DNA from: a virus
Virus record (IMG/VR): IMGVR_UViG_3300023116_000466
Coordinates: 1 to 20,025 of that record
DNA: 20,025 nucleotides
Direction: 5' to 3' (one strand)
Below are positions 7,431-13,942 of the stretch, piece after piece (the first letter of the stretch is position 1; every line of letters begins with the position of its first letter). The notes below the pieces were generated by a model, which did no database searches, had not been told where the DNA came from, and was given only the letters and a program-made list of their open reading frames with translations. Made by a program: the position numbers and the translations under genes.

Positions 7431-8187
7431 AGAAGCGTGCGAACGACACCATGAAGGTGATCGCTCCGGACGAGCCTGCGGTGCTGGCCGTGACCCGCAG
7501 GTACTGGTTGACGGTGCCGGTCACGGCCGACAGTTGAGAAGTGATGGTCGACGCACCGACAGCGGTGAACGTCACGAGGTCGGCCCAGACCGCGTCGTCG
7601 GCCGAGTGCTGGACCTTGATGGTCGTCGCGCCGTCGACGGTGTTGGTCGGGACGTGGAGCAGAGCCGCTCCGCCGTTCGTGCTCGACGCGCCGTTGTCGA
7701 CCGAGGCGAGGTTGCCGAGCGACCCGTGAGCGATCGACGCGCCGGTCGTGAGCTGCACGGCGGACGCCACACCGAAGTCGACGTTGTTCGCCGGGTCGGC
7801 GGAGCATTGGAAGTCGGCGGTCAGCGAGTTCACGTCAGCGACCGGTGTCGCCATCGTGTAGCTCGTCTCGTTCGCTCGGGCGATGACCGCCCGGTTCCCG
7901 ATGGTGCCGCCCTCGATCGCGACGGTGAGCACCGGGTGAGTGGCGGACCCGAGGATCGCTTCGAACTCCTTGTCGGACGTTCCGGCGGTGTTGGTGGCGT
8001 CGATGAGTCCGTTGAACGAGAGCGTGCCGGATGCCTGCGACGCGATGAACGCCCGGCTGCTGGCCCCGTAGGTGGTGACGTCAGCGGTGTCCTGATCGAA
8101 CCCGACGTCGGATGCCTGGAGGTAGGCGCTCATGTCGAACTCGTCCAGATAGACGGACGTCGACTTGCCGTGCTGGAACGTGGGCAT
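7429..8187 (-). CDS. Tail tube protein, long paralogue with C-terminal decoration domain (252 aa)
   Basis: Residues 1-135 carry the tail-tube pattern (MPTFQHGKSTSVYLDEFDMS, VTTYGASSRAFIAS, TPVADVNSLTADFQ) shared with the 135-aa protein encoded next. Residues 136-252 are extra: a linker, then a beta-sandwich-like domain from LLHVPTNTVDGATTIKV to the end SSGAITFMVSFARF. This domain closely matches residues 330-411 of the tail-tip protein. In lambda gpV and SPP1 gp17.1* an added Ig-like domain decorates the outside of the tube; a similar role is inferred here. GAGGAGGAG at 8202-8194 lies 6 bases before the ATG and is itself formed by the last Glu codons of the preceding 60-aa gene. The stop lies 12 bases before the next ATG. 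Confidence 0.82.
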   Translation of the reverse strand: MPTFQHGKSTSVYLDEFDMSAYLQASDVGFDQDTADVTTYGASSRAFIASQASGTLSFNGLIDATNTAGTSDKEFEAILGSATHPVLTVAIEGGTIGNRAVIARANETSYTMATPVADVNSLTADFQCSADPANNVDFGVASAVQLTTGASIAHGSLGNLASVDNGASSTNGGAALLHVPTNTVDGATTIKVQHSADDAVWADLVTFTAVGASTITSQLSAVTGTVNQYLRVTASTAGSSGAITFMVSFARF

Positions 8188-8190
8188 CTG

Positions 8191-8373
8191 CTACTCCTCC
8201 TCGTCAGCCGGAGCGGCTGCGGTCTTGCCCGCCGGGGTCAGGTAGCCGTCGTCGACCAGCCACTTCACGGTCTTCGCTGCGGCGTCGAGGGTGTCGCCGG
8301 GTTCGTAGCGCTTGTCGCCGATGTCGATCCCGGCGTCGCCGCTCGGACCGCCGGTGACTGTGTAGCGTGGCAT
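8191..8373 (-). CDS. Small hypothetical protein of the tail block, 60 aa
   Basis: The start chosen is the ATG at 8373-8371, preceded by GAGAGAGG (8385-8378), rather than an upstream in-frame GTG at 8415 with no ribosome site. The protein is MPRYTVTGGPSG, then GIDIGDKRYEPGDTLD, AAKTVKWLVDDGYLTP and an acidic Glu tail. The pattern of a short beta sheet followed by a helix and DGYLTP is common in small proteins encoded beside phage neck or tail-tube genes, but I cannot name a family. Being directly before the tube gene, it may be a minor structural or assembly protein. Candidate promoter sequences lie 75-100 bases upstream. Confidence 0.66.
   Translation of the reverse strand: MPRYTVTGGPSGDAGIDIGDKRYEPGDTLDAAAKTVKWLVDDGYLTPAGKTAAAPADEEE
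8194..8202 (-). promoter_or_regulatory. Shine-Dalgarno GAGGAGGAG inside the end of the upstream gene
   Basis: The three final Glu codons of the 60-aa gene also serve as the ribosome site for the long tube gene (ATG at 8187-8185), with a 6-base spacer that contains the upstream stop codon. This decides the tube start and couples the two genes. Confidence 0.65.
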
Positions 8374-8483
8374 GAGACCTCTCTCGGAGCATGGAGCGAC
8401 CTCCGGAGAGGACACTCGGTCACGAGGCGACTCAGCGCACTAGGGCGAGTGTAGGTGCGCTGCGGCGTTCTCGCCATAGAGAC
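8374..8483 (-). promoter_or_regulatory. Intergenic region with candidate tail-block promoter and inverted repeat
   Basis: This 110-base gap is the widest but one in the window. On the minus strand it holds TACACT (8453-8448) as a possible -10 box in the string CTACACTCG. That string also occurs exactly before the small terminase gene. The -35 fit (TGGCGA, 8476-8471, 17-base spacer) is poor. The -10 lies between 7-base inverted repeat arms AGCGCAC (8434-8440) and GTGCGCT (8455-8461), which could be an operator or a weak hairpin. Transcription would start near 8441, leaving a leader of about 67 bases before the 60-aa gene. Confidence 0.42.
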
Positions 8484-8636
8484 CTAGTCGGGCCGGTTCA
8501 CCTTCCGGCATCGCGGGCACATGATCCGGAAGGGTGCGTTGACCTGCTCGGCGAGGAGCTTGCCGCACTCCGAGCATCGCAACTCGGCAGGCCATCTCGA
8601 CTCGACGTCGTCGCCGTACGGGTCAGGTGACCTCAC
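8484..8636 (-). CDS. Com-like zinc-ribbon protein, 50 aa
   Basis: From a GTG at 8636-8634 the frame reads through RCSECGKLLAEQVNAPFRIM and then CPRCRKVNRPD to TAG at 8486-8484. Cys21, Cys24, Cys40 and Cys43 form two CxxC pairs. The spacing and the words RCxxCxKLLAE and CPRCxxxN match the Com family of phage Mu, small zinc proteins that bind mom mRNA and switch on its translation. The start is uncertain: an in-frame stop lies just two codons before the GTG, TTG at residue 19 is too late, and no clear ribosome site is seen, so it may be coupled to the upstream gene, which it overlaps by 14 bases. Whether it regulates a modification gene, binds nucleic acid or is structural here cannot be told. 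Confidence 0.7.
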   Translation of the reverse strand: MRSPDPYGDDVESRWPAELRCSECGKLLAEQVNAPFRIMCPRCRKVNRPD

Positions 8637-9033
8637 GAGTCACGAGGAAGTTCACGACGTGCAGCATCCGGTCCTGGTCGTCTCGGTTGAGAGCGAACGG
8701 CGACTGCACCGGGTCGGCCAACAGGTAGCGGGTCGAGTTGATCGTCTCGTTGTCGATCAGGCACAGCGCCACCCAGACGTCGGTGCAGAGAGCCTCCGAC
8801 GTCGAGTAGGCGGCAGCGCGTGCGACGACCTGAAGGCCACGAGTCTCGACGGGCGGGGCCGAGTTCGTTCCGAAGACCAGCTCGGGTGCGGTGCCGCCAG
8901 TCTCGTACAACGCGACGAGCGTATCCGGCGTATCGGGGCGGCGACCGAGGAACAGGTTCGTGCCGAGCGTGAGCGACTCAGCCGGGATGGTCGCACCGGC
9001 GAGGTGGGTGCCGATGTCGTCGAGGAAAGCCAT
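8623..9033 (-). CDS. Probable tail terminator / minor capsid-type neck protein, 136 aa
   Basis: The start MAFLDDIGTHLAGATIPAES, the loop GTNLFLGRRPDTPDTLVALYE and the end RMLHVVNFLVTREVT follow the layout of small proteins that cap the tail tube and join it to the head (tail terminator, lambda gpU-like, or phage minor capsid families). It is the fourth gene of the neck series and lies just before the tail block, the normal place for such a protein. Its ATG overlaps the stop of the gp10-like gene by one base (TGATG), supporting coupled translation. Confidence 0.7.
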   Translation of the reverse strand: MAFLDDIGTHLAGATIPAESLTLGTNLFLGRRPDTPDTLVALYETGGTAPELVFGTNSAPPVETRGLQVVARAAAYSTSEALCTDVWVALCLIDNETINSTRYLLADPVQSPFALNRDDQDRMLHVVNFLVTREVT

Positions 9034-9446
9034 CAGAGGATGCCCTTCGACGCGGCGACCGACTTCGCGATAATCGCCTCCGCCTTCTTCGCGATCTGGT
9101 TCGACGGATATTCGAGATACTTCGGACCGCGACCTTGGCCCTCGGCGACCGGGCTGCCGCCCTTCGACTTCGGCGGGTGCGACAGGTTCAGGTTCTCGTG
9201 CTGGACGAGAGCGTACGGGGCAGCGGGTCCGCCGTAGCTGATCCTGCCTTCGATGTTTCCGTCGCCTGTGCCCTTGACTGACGTCGTCTGCGACCGGGAC
9301 AGCGCGCCGGTGTCGAACGGGACGAGTTCGTCGGCGCGTGCGCCGATCTCCAGAAGGATCTGGCCGACGCCGAGCCGAACACCAGCAGCGATCGCCCGTT
9401 GCTGTGCTGCCGCAACTTTGTTGAACGTGGAAGTCACCCGGCTCAT
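9033..9446 (-). CDS. HK97 gp10-like head-tail joining protein, 137 aa
   Basis: The start is the ATG at 9446-9444 (MSRVTSTFNKVAAAQQRAIA), which overlaps the upstream stop as ATGA. The same frame is open far upstream, but that extension is Arg/Thr/Pro-rich antisense-like sequence covering two better genes. The motif ELVPFDTGALSRSQ (residues 40-53) is the signature of the HK97 gp10/minor capsid group, followed by YGGPAAPYALVQHE and a Lys/Ala-rich helix at the end (NQIAKKAEAIIAKSVAASKG). Members act in the neck between connector and tail. Order here (connector, stopper, gp10-like, terminator) supports the call. Confidence 0.82.
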   Translation of the reverse strand: MSRVTSTFNKVAAAQQRAIAAGVRLGVGQILLEIGARADELVPFDTGALSRSQTTSVKGTGDGNIEGRISYGGPAAPYALVQHENLNLSHPPKSKGGSPVAEGQGRGPKYLEYPSNQIAKKAEAIIAKSVAASKGIL

Positions 9447-9808
9447 CGGCTGACTCTCCCGACGTACACGACCTGGCCGACCTGGCCGAGCGGGTCGGCG
9501 AGTGTCTCGACCGCGACGATCGGGCGGGTGCCGGACACCGGAGCGGGGAGGGTGATCTCGTCGCCGGTGTCGATCGACAGCGTCCGGTCCGGGATGAAGA
9601 CCTTGTACTCGACCGTCACGTCGGCGTTCACACCGGGCGGCTGGTCGAGGGTCCGTTCGATGTAGCAGTCGTAGGTGGTGGCGTCGCCGGTGAACGTCGC
9701 CTCGCCGTAGTTGTTCAGCGTCGAGGTCGTGCGCGTGCTGACCTGCTGCGGCGTCATGTTGACCCGGAGCGCCGTGGCGAACACGTCGGACGAAGCTGCG
9801 CCGGTCAT
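9443..9808 (-). CDS. Head-tail stopper / head closure protein, 121 aa
   Basis: A small beta-rich protein: NMTPQQVSTRTTSTLNNYGE near the start, DCYIERTLDQPPGVN in the middle, and TGDEITLPAPVSGTRPIVAV followed by VGQVVYVGRVSR at the end. The closing pattern (a GDxITLP strand and a VxYVGRVSR end) resembles phage head-closure proteins that seal the connector after packaging. The start and stop overlap both neighbours by 4 bases (ATGA), so the three neck genes form one translational chain. Family assignment rests on position and general shape. Confidence 0.64.
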   Translation of the reverse strand: MTGAASSDVFATALRVNMTPQQVSTRTTSTLNNYGEATFTGDATTYDCYIERTLDQPPGVNADVTVEYKVFIPDRTLSIDTGDEITLPAPVSGTRPIVAVETLADPLGQVGQVVYVGRVSR

Positions 9809-10293
9809 GACAGGGTGTCGTCGTCGATCCCGGCGTCGGCTCGGGCTGGGCCTGCGCCATAGTCGGACGTGTTGGCGAACTGGCCCGAGGTGAAGAACGG
9901 GTCGACCCGGTCGGCGTTGTCGCGGTCGATCCGCTTGTCCGAGACCGAGATGCCTCCGGCATACGGGACCGGCACCAGGTTCTCACGTCCGGCGAGGACC
10001 CGAAGCTGCTCGGCCTGGGTGCGGGCGTTGTCGGCCTTCTGCGACAGGTCGACGCGCATATCGCCGATGGCCTGGTTGGCGAGGCGGCTGAACTTCGAGG
10101 CGATCGCCAACATGACCCGGTAGGCGACGGTGTAGAGGTCCGTCGTCGCCGTGTCGGAGCCGGTGACCTGCGAGTTGGTCCAGGCGATCTCCTCGTCGGA
10201 GACGAGCTGGTCGTTCGTGTCGGTGTCGCCGACCAGGAACCGGATCGAGTCGCGTGCGTTCGTTGCCGGGTCTCCGGAGTAGGTCCACGTCAT
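9805..10293 (-). CDS. Head-tail connector (adaptor) protein, 162 aa
   Basis: Starts MTWTYSGDPATNARDSIRFL, followed by VGDTDTNDQLVSDEEIAWT, the opening seen in many phage head-tail connector proteins of the gp6/gp15 type, which sit beneath the portal. The helical region LYTVAYRVMLAIASKFSRLA and the Gln/Ala/Asn-rich helix to residue 105 match the helical connector fold. An AGGAT at 10305-10301 lies 7 bases upstream of the ATG. It is the first gene after the tandem hairpins that follow the major capsid gene, so its expression may be lower than that gene's. Confidence 0.8.
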   Translation of the reverse strand: MTWTYSGDPATNARDSIRFLVGDTDTNDQLVSDEEIAWTNSQVTGSDTATTDLYTVAYRVMLAIASKFSRLANQAIGDMRVDLSQKADNARTQAEQLRVLAGRENLVPVPYAGGISVSDKRIDRDNADRVDPFFTSGQFANTSDYGAGPARADAGIDDDTLS

Positions 10294-10319
10294 GCGGTCA
10301 TCCTATGCCACGAGGTCGG

Positions 10320-10383
10320 GCGCGTCTGCGGAGACGCGCAACAGCCCGCCCGGAAAGGAGAACGAAAACCGGGCGGGCTGTTG
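10320..10383 (-). terminator. Tandem hairpins after the major capsid gene
   Basis: The first hairpin met by minus-strand transcription has 15-bp perfect arms at 10383-10369 and 10353-10339 (caacagcccgcccgg / ccgggcgggctgttg) and a 15-base loop. A second, 8-bp hairpin (GCGCGTCT / AGACGCGC, 10320-10339, 4-base loop) abuts it. No U-run follows. Placed 31 bases after the major capsid stop and before the connector ATG, the pair could end part of the transcripts, or protect a capsid mRNA from decay. Confidence 0.65.
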
Positions 10384-10413
10384 GGGTGTTGGGTGTGGGA
10401 TCTACCCGAGGCG

Positions 10414-11367
10414 TCAGGCGACGCAGTTCGAGAAGAAGTACCCGAGGGCGCTGGAGACGACCTTGAAGTCCCAGGCGCTCTGGATCTCCAGGCGGTCGGC
10501 GCGGAGGTGGTCCATGCGGAACCGGCTGACGCTCGTCGAGGTGCCGATGCCGCCGCTGTTGGCGAGACCGGTCCAGGTGAAGTTGTAGCCAGCCGAGGGC
10601 TGCATGAGACCCGCGGACGCCGGGACGTAGGCGAGGAGCATGTCCTTGTCGCCGATCTGGGCGTAGGACGCCGTGGCACCCTCGTCCGCCGAGTTGACGA
10701 TGCTGCCCATGACGTGCAGCTCGTCGAGACCGAGGACCCGAGCGATCAGGTCGGTGGTCATGGACTCGCTGGTCGTGTACTTGTAGCGCTCGACGATGTC
10801 GGTGTGGTTCTTCAGGATCGAGAAGACCGCATAGCTGCACACGCCGACGTTCGGGCGGTAGCCTGTGTTGGTGAGCATCGTGTTGATGCCCGCCTGGACG
10901 TCGCCGATCGGGTCCGAACCCGAGGCCGACCAGAGGGTCGACGGGGTGGTGTCGGTGTCCCAGATGCCGGTGCCGAAGTAGTTGGTCGCCCAGTCGCGCT
11001 CCTGACGGATCAGCATCTGCTGGGCGAGGAAGCGGGTGGCGTCCTGATCCATGTTGAGCGGCGCGTCAGCGTTCGCTCGGGTCTGGTCGCCGATGTCCTT
11101 GTGGAGCGCCCACACGTTCGCCGAGTAGCTGTCGGTCGAGAGGCCGTAGCCCGAACCGGCGGACTCGGTGCCGTCGGCGCGGTACTGGACCTCGTCGCGG
11201 AAGAAGTCGGCCTGCGTGTAGGTGAAGAACTTGTCGGACTGCTTCGTCACCGGAACGCTCGGGAACACCTTGCCAGCGACGAAGTGATCCGCCTCCTGCA
11301 TGTAGGCGACCGAGATGCCGGTGAGGATCGCGTCGACATGGACGTCGGATTGAGTTGGCTGAGGCAT
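10414..11367 (-). CDS. Major capsid protein (HK97-fold)
   Basis: A 317-aa protein starting MPQPTQSDVHVDAILTGISV. Stretches such as YMQEADHFVAGKVFPSVPV, KQSDKFFTYTQADFFRDEVQ, GTESAGSGYGLSTDSYSANV and HKDIGDQTRANADAPLN follow the order seen in a widespread family of siphovirus major capsid proteins with the HK97 fold. The C-terminal part (DMLLAYVPASAGLMQPSAGY, then FRMDHLRADRLEIQSAWDFK) fits the A-domain and P-domain end. It lies directly after the decoration gene, with its ATG overlapping that stop (TGATG). GGGAGGG at 11381-11375, 7 bases before the ATG, is a strong ribosome site, in line with the highest-copy virion protein. No N-terminal delta domain is obvious; scaffold function seems to sit in a separate gene. 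Confidence 0.9.
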   Translation of the reverse strand: MPQPTQSDVHVDAILTGISVAYMQEADHFVAGKVFPSVPVTKQSDKFFTYTQADFFRDEVQYRADGTESAGSGYGLSTDSYSANVWALHKDIGDQTRANADAPLNMDQDATRFLAQQMLIRQERDWATNYFGTGIWDTDTTPSTLWSASGSDPIGDVQAGINTMLTNTGYRPNVGVCSYAVFSILKNHTDIVERYKYTTSESMTTDLIARVLGLDELHVMGSIVNSADEGATASYAQIGDKDMLLAYVPASAGLMQPSAGYNFTWTGLANSGGIGTSTSVSRFRMDHLRADRLEIQSAWDFKVVSSALGYFFSNCVA

Positions 11368-11753
11368 CAGCTAGCCCTCCCGTTCGAGATGTTGATGAAG
11401 GCGGTCTGGAGCGTGTTGGCGGCTCCGGCCGTGATGGCCTGGCCGCAGGTGTAGACGGTGGTCTCGGTGCCGACGGTGAGCGGCTGTGCCTGCCCGTCCG
11501 CCGAGGTGCCGATGACGTCGCCCGCGGCGAGCGTGGCGTCGGCGGACACCTTCGAGAGACCGAAGATGGTGACCTCGGCGCTCTCGCCTGCGGCCGGGGT
11601 GTTCTGGAGGACGCCGATCGGGACGTCGGTGACGGCGGAGCAGACGTTGACGGTCGACTCGCTGGCGAGCTTCACGAAGTAGTACTGCTTGCCGGACAGG
11701 TCAGCGGCCGCGGTGAGCGTGCCGATGTTGATCTGCGGGGACTCGTATGCCAT
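11367..11753 (-). CDS. Capsid decoration protein (DUF2190-like), 128 aa
   Basis: Starts MAYESPQINIGTLTAAADLS, and carries QYYFVKLASESTVNVCSAVT, VPIGVLQNTPAAGESAEVTI and TSADGQAQPLTVGTET. A short, Ala/Gly/Thr-rich beta protein with a VPIGVLQNxPAAGE-type segment, encoded between a scaffold and the major capsid gene, is the pattern of DUF2190-type capsid cement proteins, which trimerise on the outside of the head and stabilise it. GGGAAGGG lies about 10 bases before the ATG. Confidence 0.85.
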   Translation of the reverse strand: MAYESPQINIGTLTAAADLSGKQYYFVKLASESTVNVCSAVTDVPIGVLQNTPAAGESAEVTIFGLSKVSADATLAAGDVIGTSADGQAQPLTVGTETTVYTCGQAITAGAANTLQTAFINISNGRAS

Positions 11754-11758
11754 GAGTC

Positions 11759-12397
11759 TCAGCCCTTCCCGCCGACGTAGTCAGCGTAGAGGTCGGGACG
11801 ATCAGCTGCAACGAGCGCGATCGCCTGGTGGAAGTTGGAAGCCTTGCCGTCGGCCACGAGGCCCTTGGCGAGGTTCTGGATGGTGGACAGGGCATCGCTG
11901 TCGCCAGCGGCGTCGGTGCCGAGTTCCTTGGTGACGTCCGCCTCGGCGAACGCGATCTGGCAGGCGTCGAAGACCGCGGCCACAGCGTCACGCTGCTCGT
12001 CGTCGAGCGAGCGCAGCACCGGGACGAAGTCGTCGGTCATGCCGGGGACCTGATCCCATTCGGCAACCTTGGCGGCGGCCTTCTCGATGTCGGCGGTCTC
12101 GGCGAGCGCGTCACGCTCGGCGGCAGCCTTCTCGAAGTGGGCGGTCATGTCGGTGAGGGCCTTCCGCAGATCGCCGAGTTCCTTCGCCAACGCTTCGTCA
12201 GCGACCGGGGTGTCGACGACCGGGTCAGCCTCGTGGATGTCTTCCACGGGTTCCTCCTGGTCGGTGATTAGGTCGGCGAACGCGTCGGAGATCGGGTCGT
12301 CGGCTTTCATGACGAGCCAGCCTTCAACGAGGGACGCAGGGTGGTCGACCCCGGACACCTCGTCGAGTTCGAGATCTACGAGTTGATGCGCTTGCAC
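11759..12397 (-). CDS. Scaffold-like head assembly protein, 212 aa
   Basis: The start chosen is the GTG at 12397-12395 (VQAHQLVDLELDEVSGVDHP); the open frame continues upstream, but that part overlaps the minor head gene in antisense-like Arg/Ser-rich sequence. The segment LDLELDEVSGVDHPA-like at 7-21, then EGWLVMKADDPISD, is found at the start of many phage scaffold and protease-associated proteins. Residues 66-112 form an acidic, Ala/Glu/Lys coiled coil (DLRKALTDMTAHFEKAAAER and onward), as expected of a scaffold. The Asp/Glu-rich linker 45-66 is likely disordered. No protease motif is seen; the prohead protease is probably the gene at 15281. A promoter with a TACACT -10 box lies 7 bases before the GTG, so the mRNA may be leaderless. 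Confidence 0.7.
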   Translation of the reverse strand: MQAHQLVDLELDEVSGVDHPASLVEGWLVMKADDPISDAFADLITDQEEPVEDIHEADPVVDTPVADEALAKELGDLRKALTDMTAHFEKAAAERDALAETADIEKAAAKVAEWDQVPGMTDDFVPVLRSLDDEQRDAVAAVFDACQIAFAEADVTKELGTDAAGDSDALSTIQNLAKGLVADGKASNFHQAIALVAADRPDLYADYVGGKG

Positions 12398-12404
12398 GAG
12401 TCGA

Positions 12405-12433
12405 AGTGTAGGTGGCGAGTTTCGACGTGTCAG
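12405..12433 (-). promoter_or_regulatory. Candidate capsid-block promoter, possibly leaderless
   Basis: On the minus strand CTGACA (12433-12428, five of six bases of TTGACA) and TACACT (12410-12405, four of six of TATAAT) are 17 bases apart. The end of the -10 box is 7 bases from the GTG of the scaffold gene, so transcription would start at or next to the start codon. No Shine-Dalgarno is present, as expected for a leaderless message. Confidence 0.58.
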
Positions 12434-12440
12434 TAGAGGG

Positions 12441-13643
12441 CTACGAGACGGGGTTGATCGGCGCAATCCAGCCGTCGGCGAACTGGTAGCGGAACGGGTC
12501 GGTGATGGTGCCAGCACCGACCCGCACAGGTGGCTCGCCGATCGTCGGCACGACGCGGGTCTTGCATCGGCAGTTCGGATGGGCGGGCGGGTTGCCTGAT
12601 CCGCTCGGCCAGAAGAAGTCACCAGCGAGCGGGACCCGCGTGCCGCCGAGGGGGACGCAGATGTTGCAGACGTCGAACGGGCCAGTGATCCATTCTTTCT
12701 GCGACTCGGGTGCGACGACGCCCGAATCCATCAGCAGCTGGTTCTGGTACTGGATGCCCGCGTTCTGGGCGTAGGCGATCTCGGTGCGAGCGATCGCTCG
12801 GGCGCGTGACCGACGCAGTCGATCCCCGTAGCGCTGCATCGCTCGCTCGGCGACTCGAAGCGCGACGCTCGGTCGTTGACCTGCGGCGATCTGCTCGAAC
12901 GCGATCGCGTTGCCGTGCTTGATGACCGCGGCGGTGTAGCGGTCGGTGAGTCCTCGAGTGTGGCCGACGTAGCGGGCGGCGAGGTCGGCACCGGTCGGGC
13001 GGGTCGGGGAGATGTCGTCGAGGATGGCGTAGATGGTCTGGGCGGTCTGTTGCGGGGTCAGGCCGGTGACGGTGCGGCCGGTCGTGAACGACTGCGACAC
13101 GGTGAACGAGTCGGTGATGGCGGTCTCGATCGAGGTGCGGACGGTGGTGGTCAGGTCGTCGAGGATCGACTCGGAACGGAACCGGGCGTAGATGCGGCCG
13201 GGCGCGTTCGGGTCGGTGCGGTCGAAGGTTCGGAGGTCGGCGTCCCAGATGACCTCGCGTTTCGCCTTGCGGAGTTCCGCGGTCGAGCGCAGCATGACTG
13301 GCGACCCCAGGTCGTAGAGGACCCGGTTGACGTCGCGGCGTTGCTGCTCGGCGGCGTCCTGTGCGCCTGACTGGAACGCTGCGAAGATCGGGCGCTGGAG
13401 GATGTCGGGGTCGTCGGTGATGAGTTCTGCGATGCGAGCGGTGAGCGTGGCGATCGTGACTCGGTCGTAGATGTAGTCGACGAGCAGGTCGGTCTGGATG
13501 GCATCCGCGATCTTCCCGACGGCCGTGGCGACGGTGCGTTCGGACCCGTAGAGCTTGTCGGAGTCGACCGGTCGAAACTCAGGGCGGTGGTTCTTGTAGA
13601 CCTCGCCGGGATCACGGTCGCCCATGTCGACCCGTACCGTCAT
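12441..13643 (-). CDS. MuF-type minor head protein, 400 aa
   Basis: The start is the ATG at 13643-13641 (MTVRVDMGDRDPGEVYKNHR), overlapping the upstream stop as ATGA. An upstream extension in the same frame is Arg-rich and covers the 100-aa gene, so it is not used. Residues 250-330 contain VERAMQRYGDRLRRSRARA-like helices and ARTEIAYAQNAGIQ, and the C-terminal region has CNIC (326-329) with PPAHPNCRC (352-360), the Cys/His zinc-type motif of the phage head morphogenesis (MuF/SPP1 gp7) family. Such proteins bind the portal inside the capsid and may be ejected with DNA. It directly follows portal and a 100-aa gene, the normal order in Mu-like heads. Confidence 0.88.
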   Translation of the reverse strand: MTVRVDMGDRDPGEVYKNHRPEFRPVDSDKLYGSERTVATAVGKIADAIQTDLLVDYIYDRVTIATLTARIAELITDDPDILQRPIFAAFQSGAQDAAEQQRRDVNRVLYDLGSPVMLRSTAELRKAKREVIWDADLRTFDRTDPNAPGRIYARFRSESILDDLTTTVRTSIETAITDSFTVSQSFTTGRTVTGLTPQQTAQTIYAILDDISPTRPTGADLAARYVGHTRGLTDRYTAAVIKHGNAIAFEQIAAGQRPSVALRVAERAMQRYGDRLRRSRARAIARTEIAYAQNAGIQYQNQLLMDSGVVAPESQKEWITGPFDVCNICVPLGGTRVPLAGDFFWPSGSGNPPAHPNCRCKTRVVPTIGEPPVRVGAGTITDPFRYQFADGWIAPINPVS

Positions 13644-13942
13644 GGCGAATAGAACACCGAACCGACAGCGGTGCCGGTGATGACCTCGCAGTAGATCCCG
13701 TCGGGACAGTGGACGCCGTTCGGCCCGTACCAGATCGTCCCGGCACCGTTCGAGGAGATGTCCAGCGCGGCGACGTGTTCGCCCGACGTCGACGTGCCGT
13801 TGTGCAGGTGGACCTTCACGTTCGCTGCGCCCTCGTCGCACAGCACGATCCCGTAGAGGACCGAGCTGCCGGTGACGATCTGCTGGTTGCCGCCGGTGAA
13901 CTCGGCGATCGAGGCGGGCGGGTCGATGTACGAGTTGGTCAT
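13640..13942 (-). CDS. Hypothetical small beta-rich protein, 100 aa
   Basis: The ATG overlaps the portal stop (TGATG) and the stop overlaps the MuF start (ATGA), so it is expressed with both. The sequence has alternating beta-like stretches: SSVLYGIVLCDEGAANVKVH, LHNGTSTSGEHVAALDIS and YCEVITGTAVGSVFYSP. The words LYGI, VKVHxHNGTSTSG and VITGTAVG resemble small phage proteins of unknown function that form compact beta sandwiches. Two Cys (in HCPDGIYC) are close together near the C-terminus. It may be a head fibre, a decoration or a portal-associated protein; I cannot name the family. Confidence 0.7.
   Translation of the reverse strand: MTNSYIDPPASIAEFTGGNQQIVTGSSVLYGIVLCDEGAANVKVHLHNGTSTSGEHVAALDISSNGAGTIWYGPNGVHCPDGIYCEVITGTAVGSVFYSP

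Noticed and set aside
8265-8477. Small minus-strand frame starting at 8477 before the 60-aa gene
   Set aside because: Its second half is a shadow of the 60-aa gene, composition is Arg/Thr/Pro-rich, and it would contain the candidate promoter.
9447-9986. N-terminal extension of the gp10-like protein to 9986
   Set aside because: It overlaps two better genes in another frame and is Arg/Pro/Thr-rich; the ATGA overlap at 9446 gives a natural start.
12398-12622. Upstream extension of the scaffold frame to 12622
   Set aside because: It lies inside the MuF C-terminal zinc motif region in another frame and has Ser/Arg-rich shadow composition.
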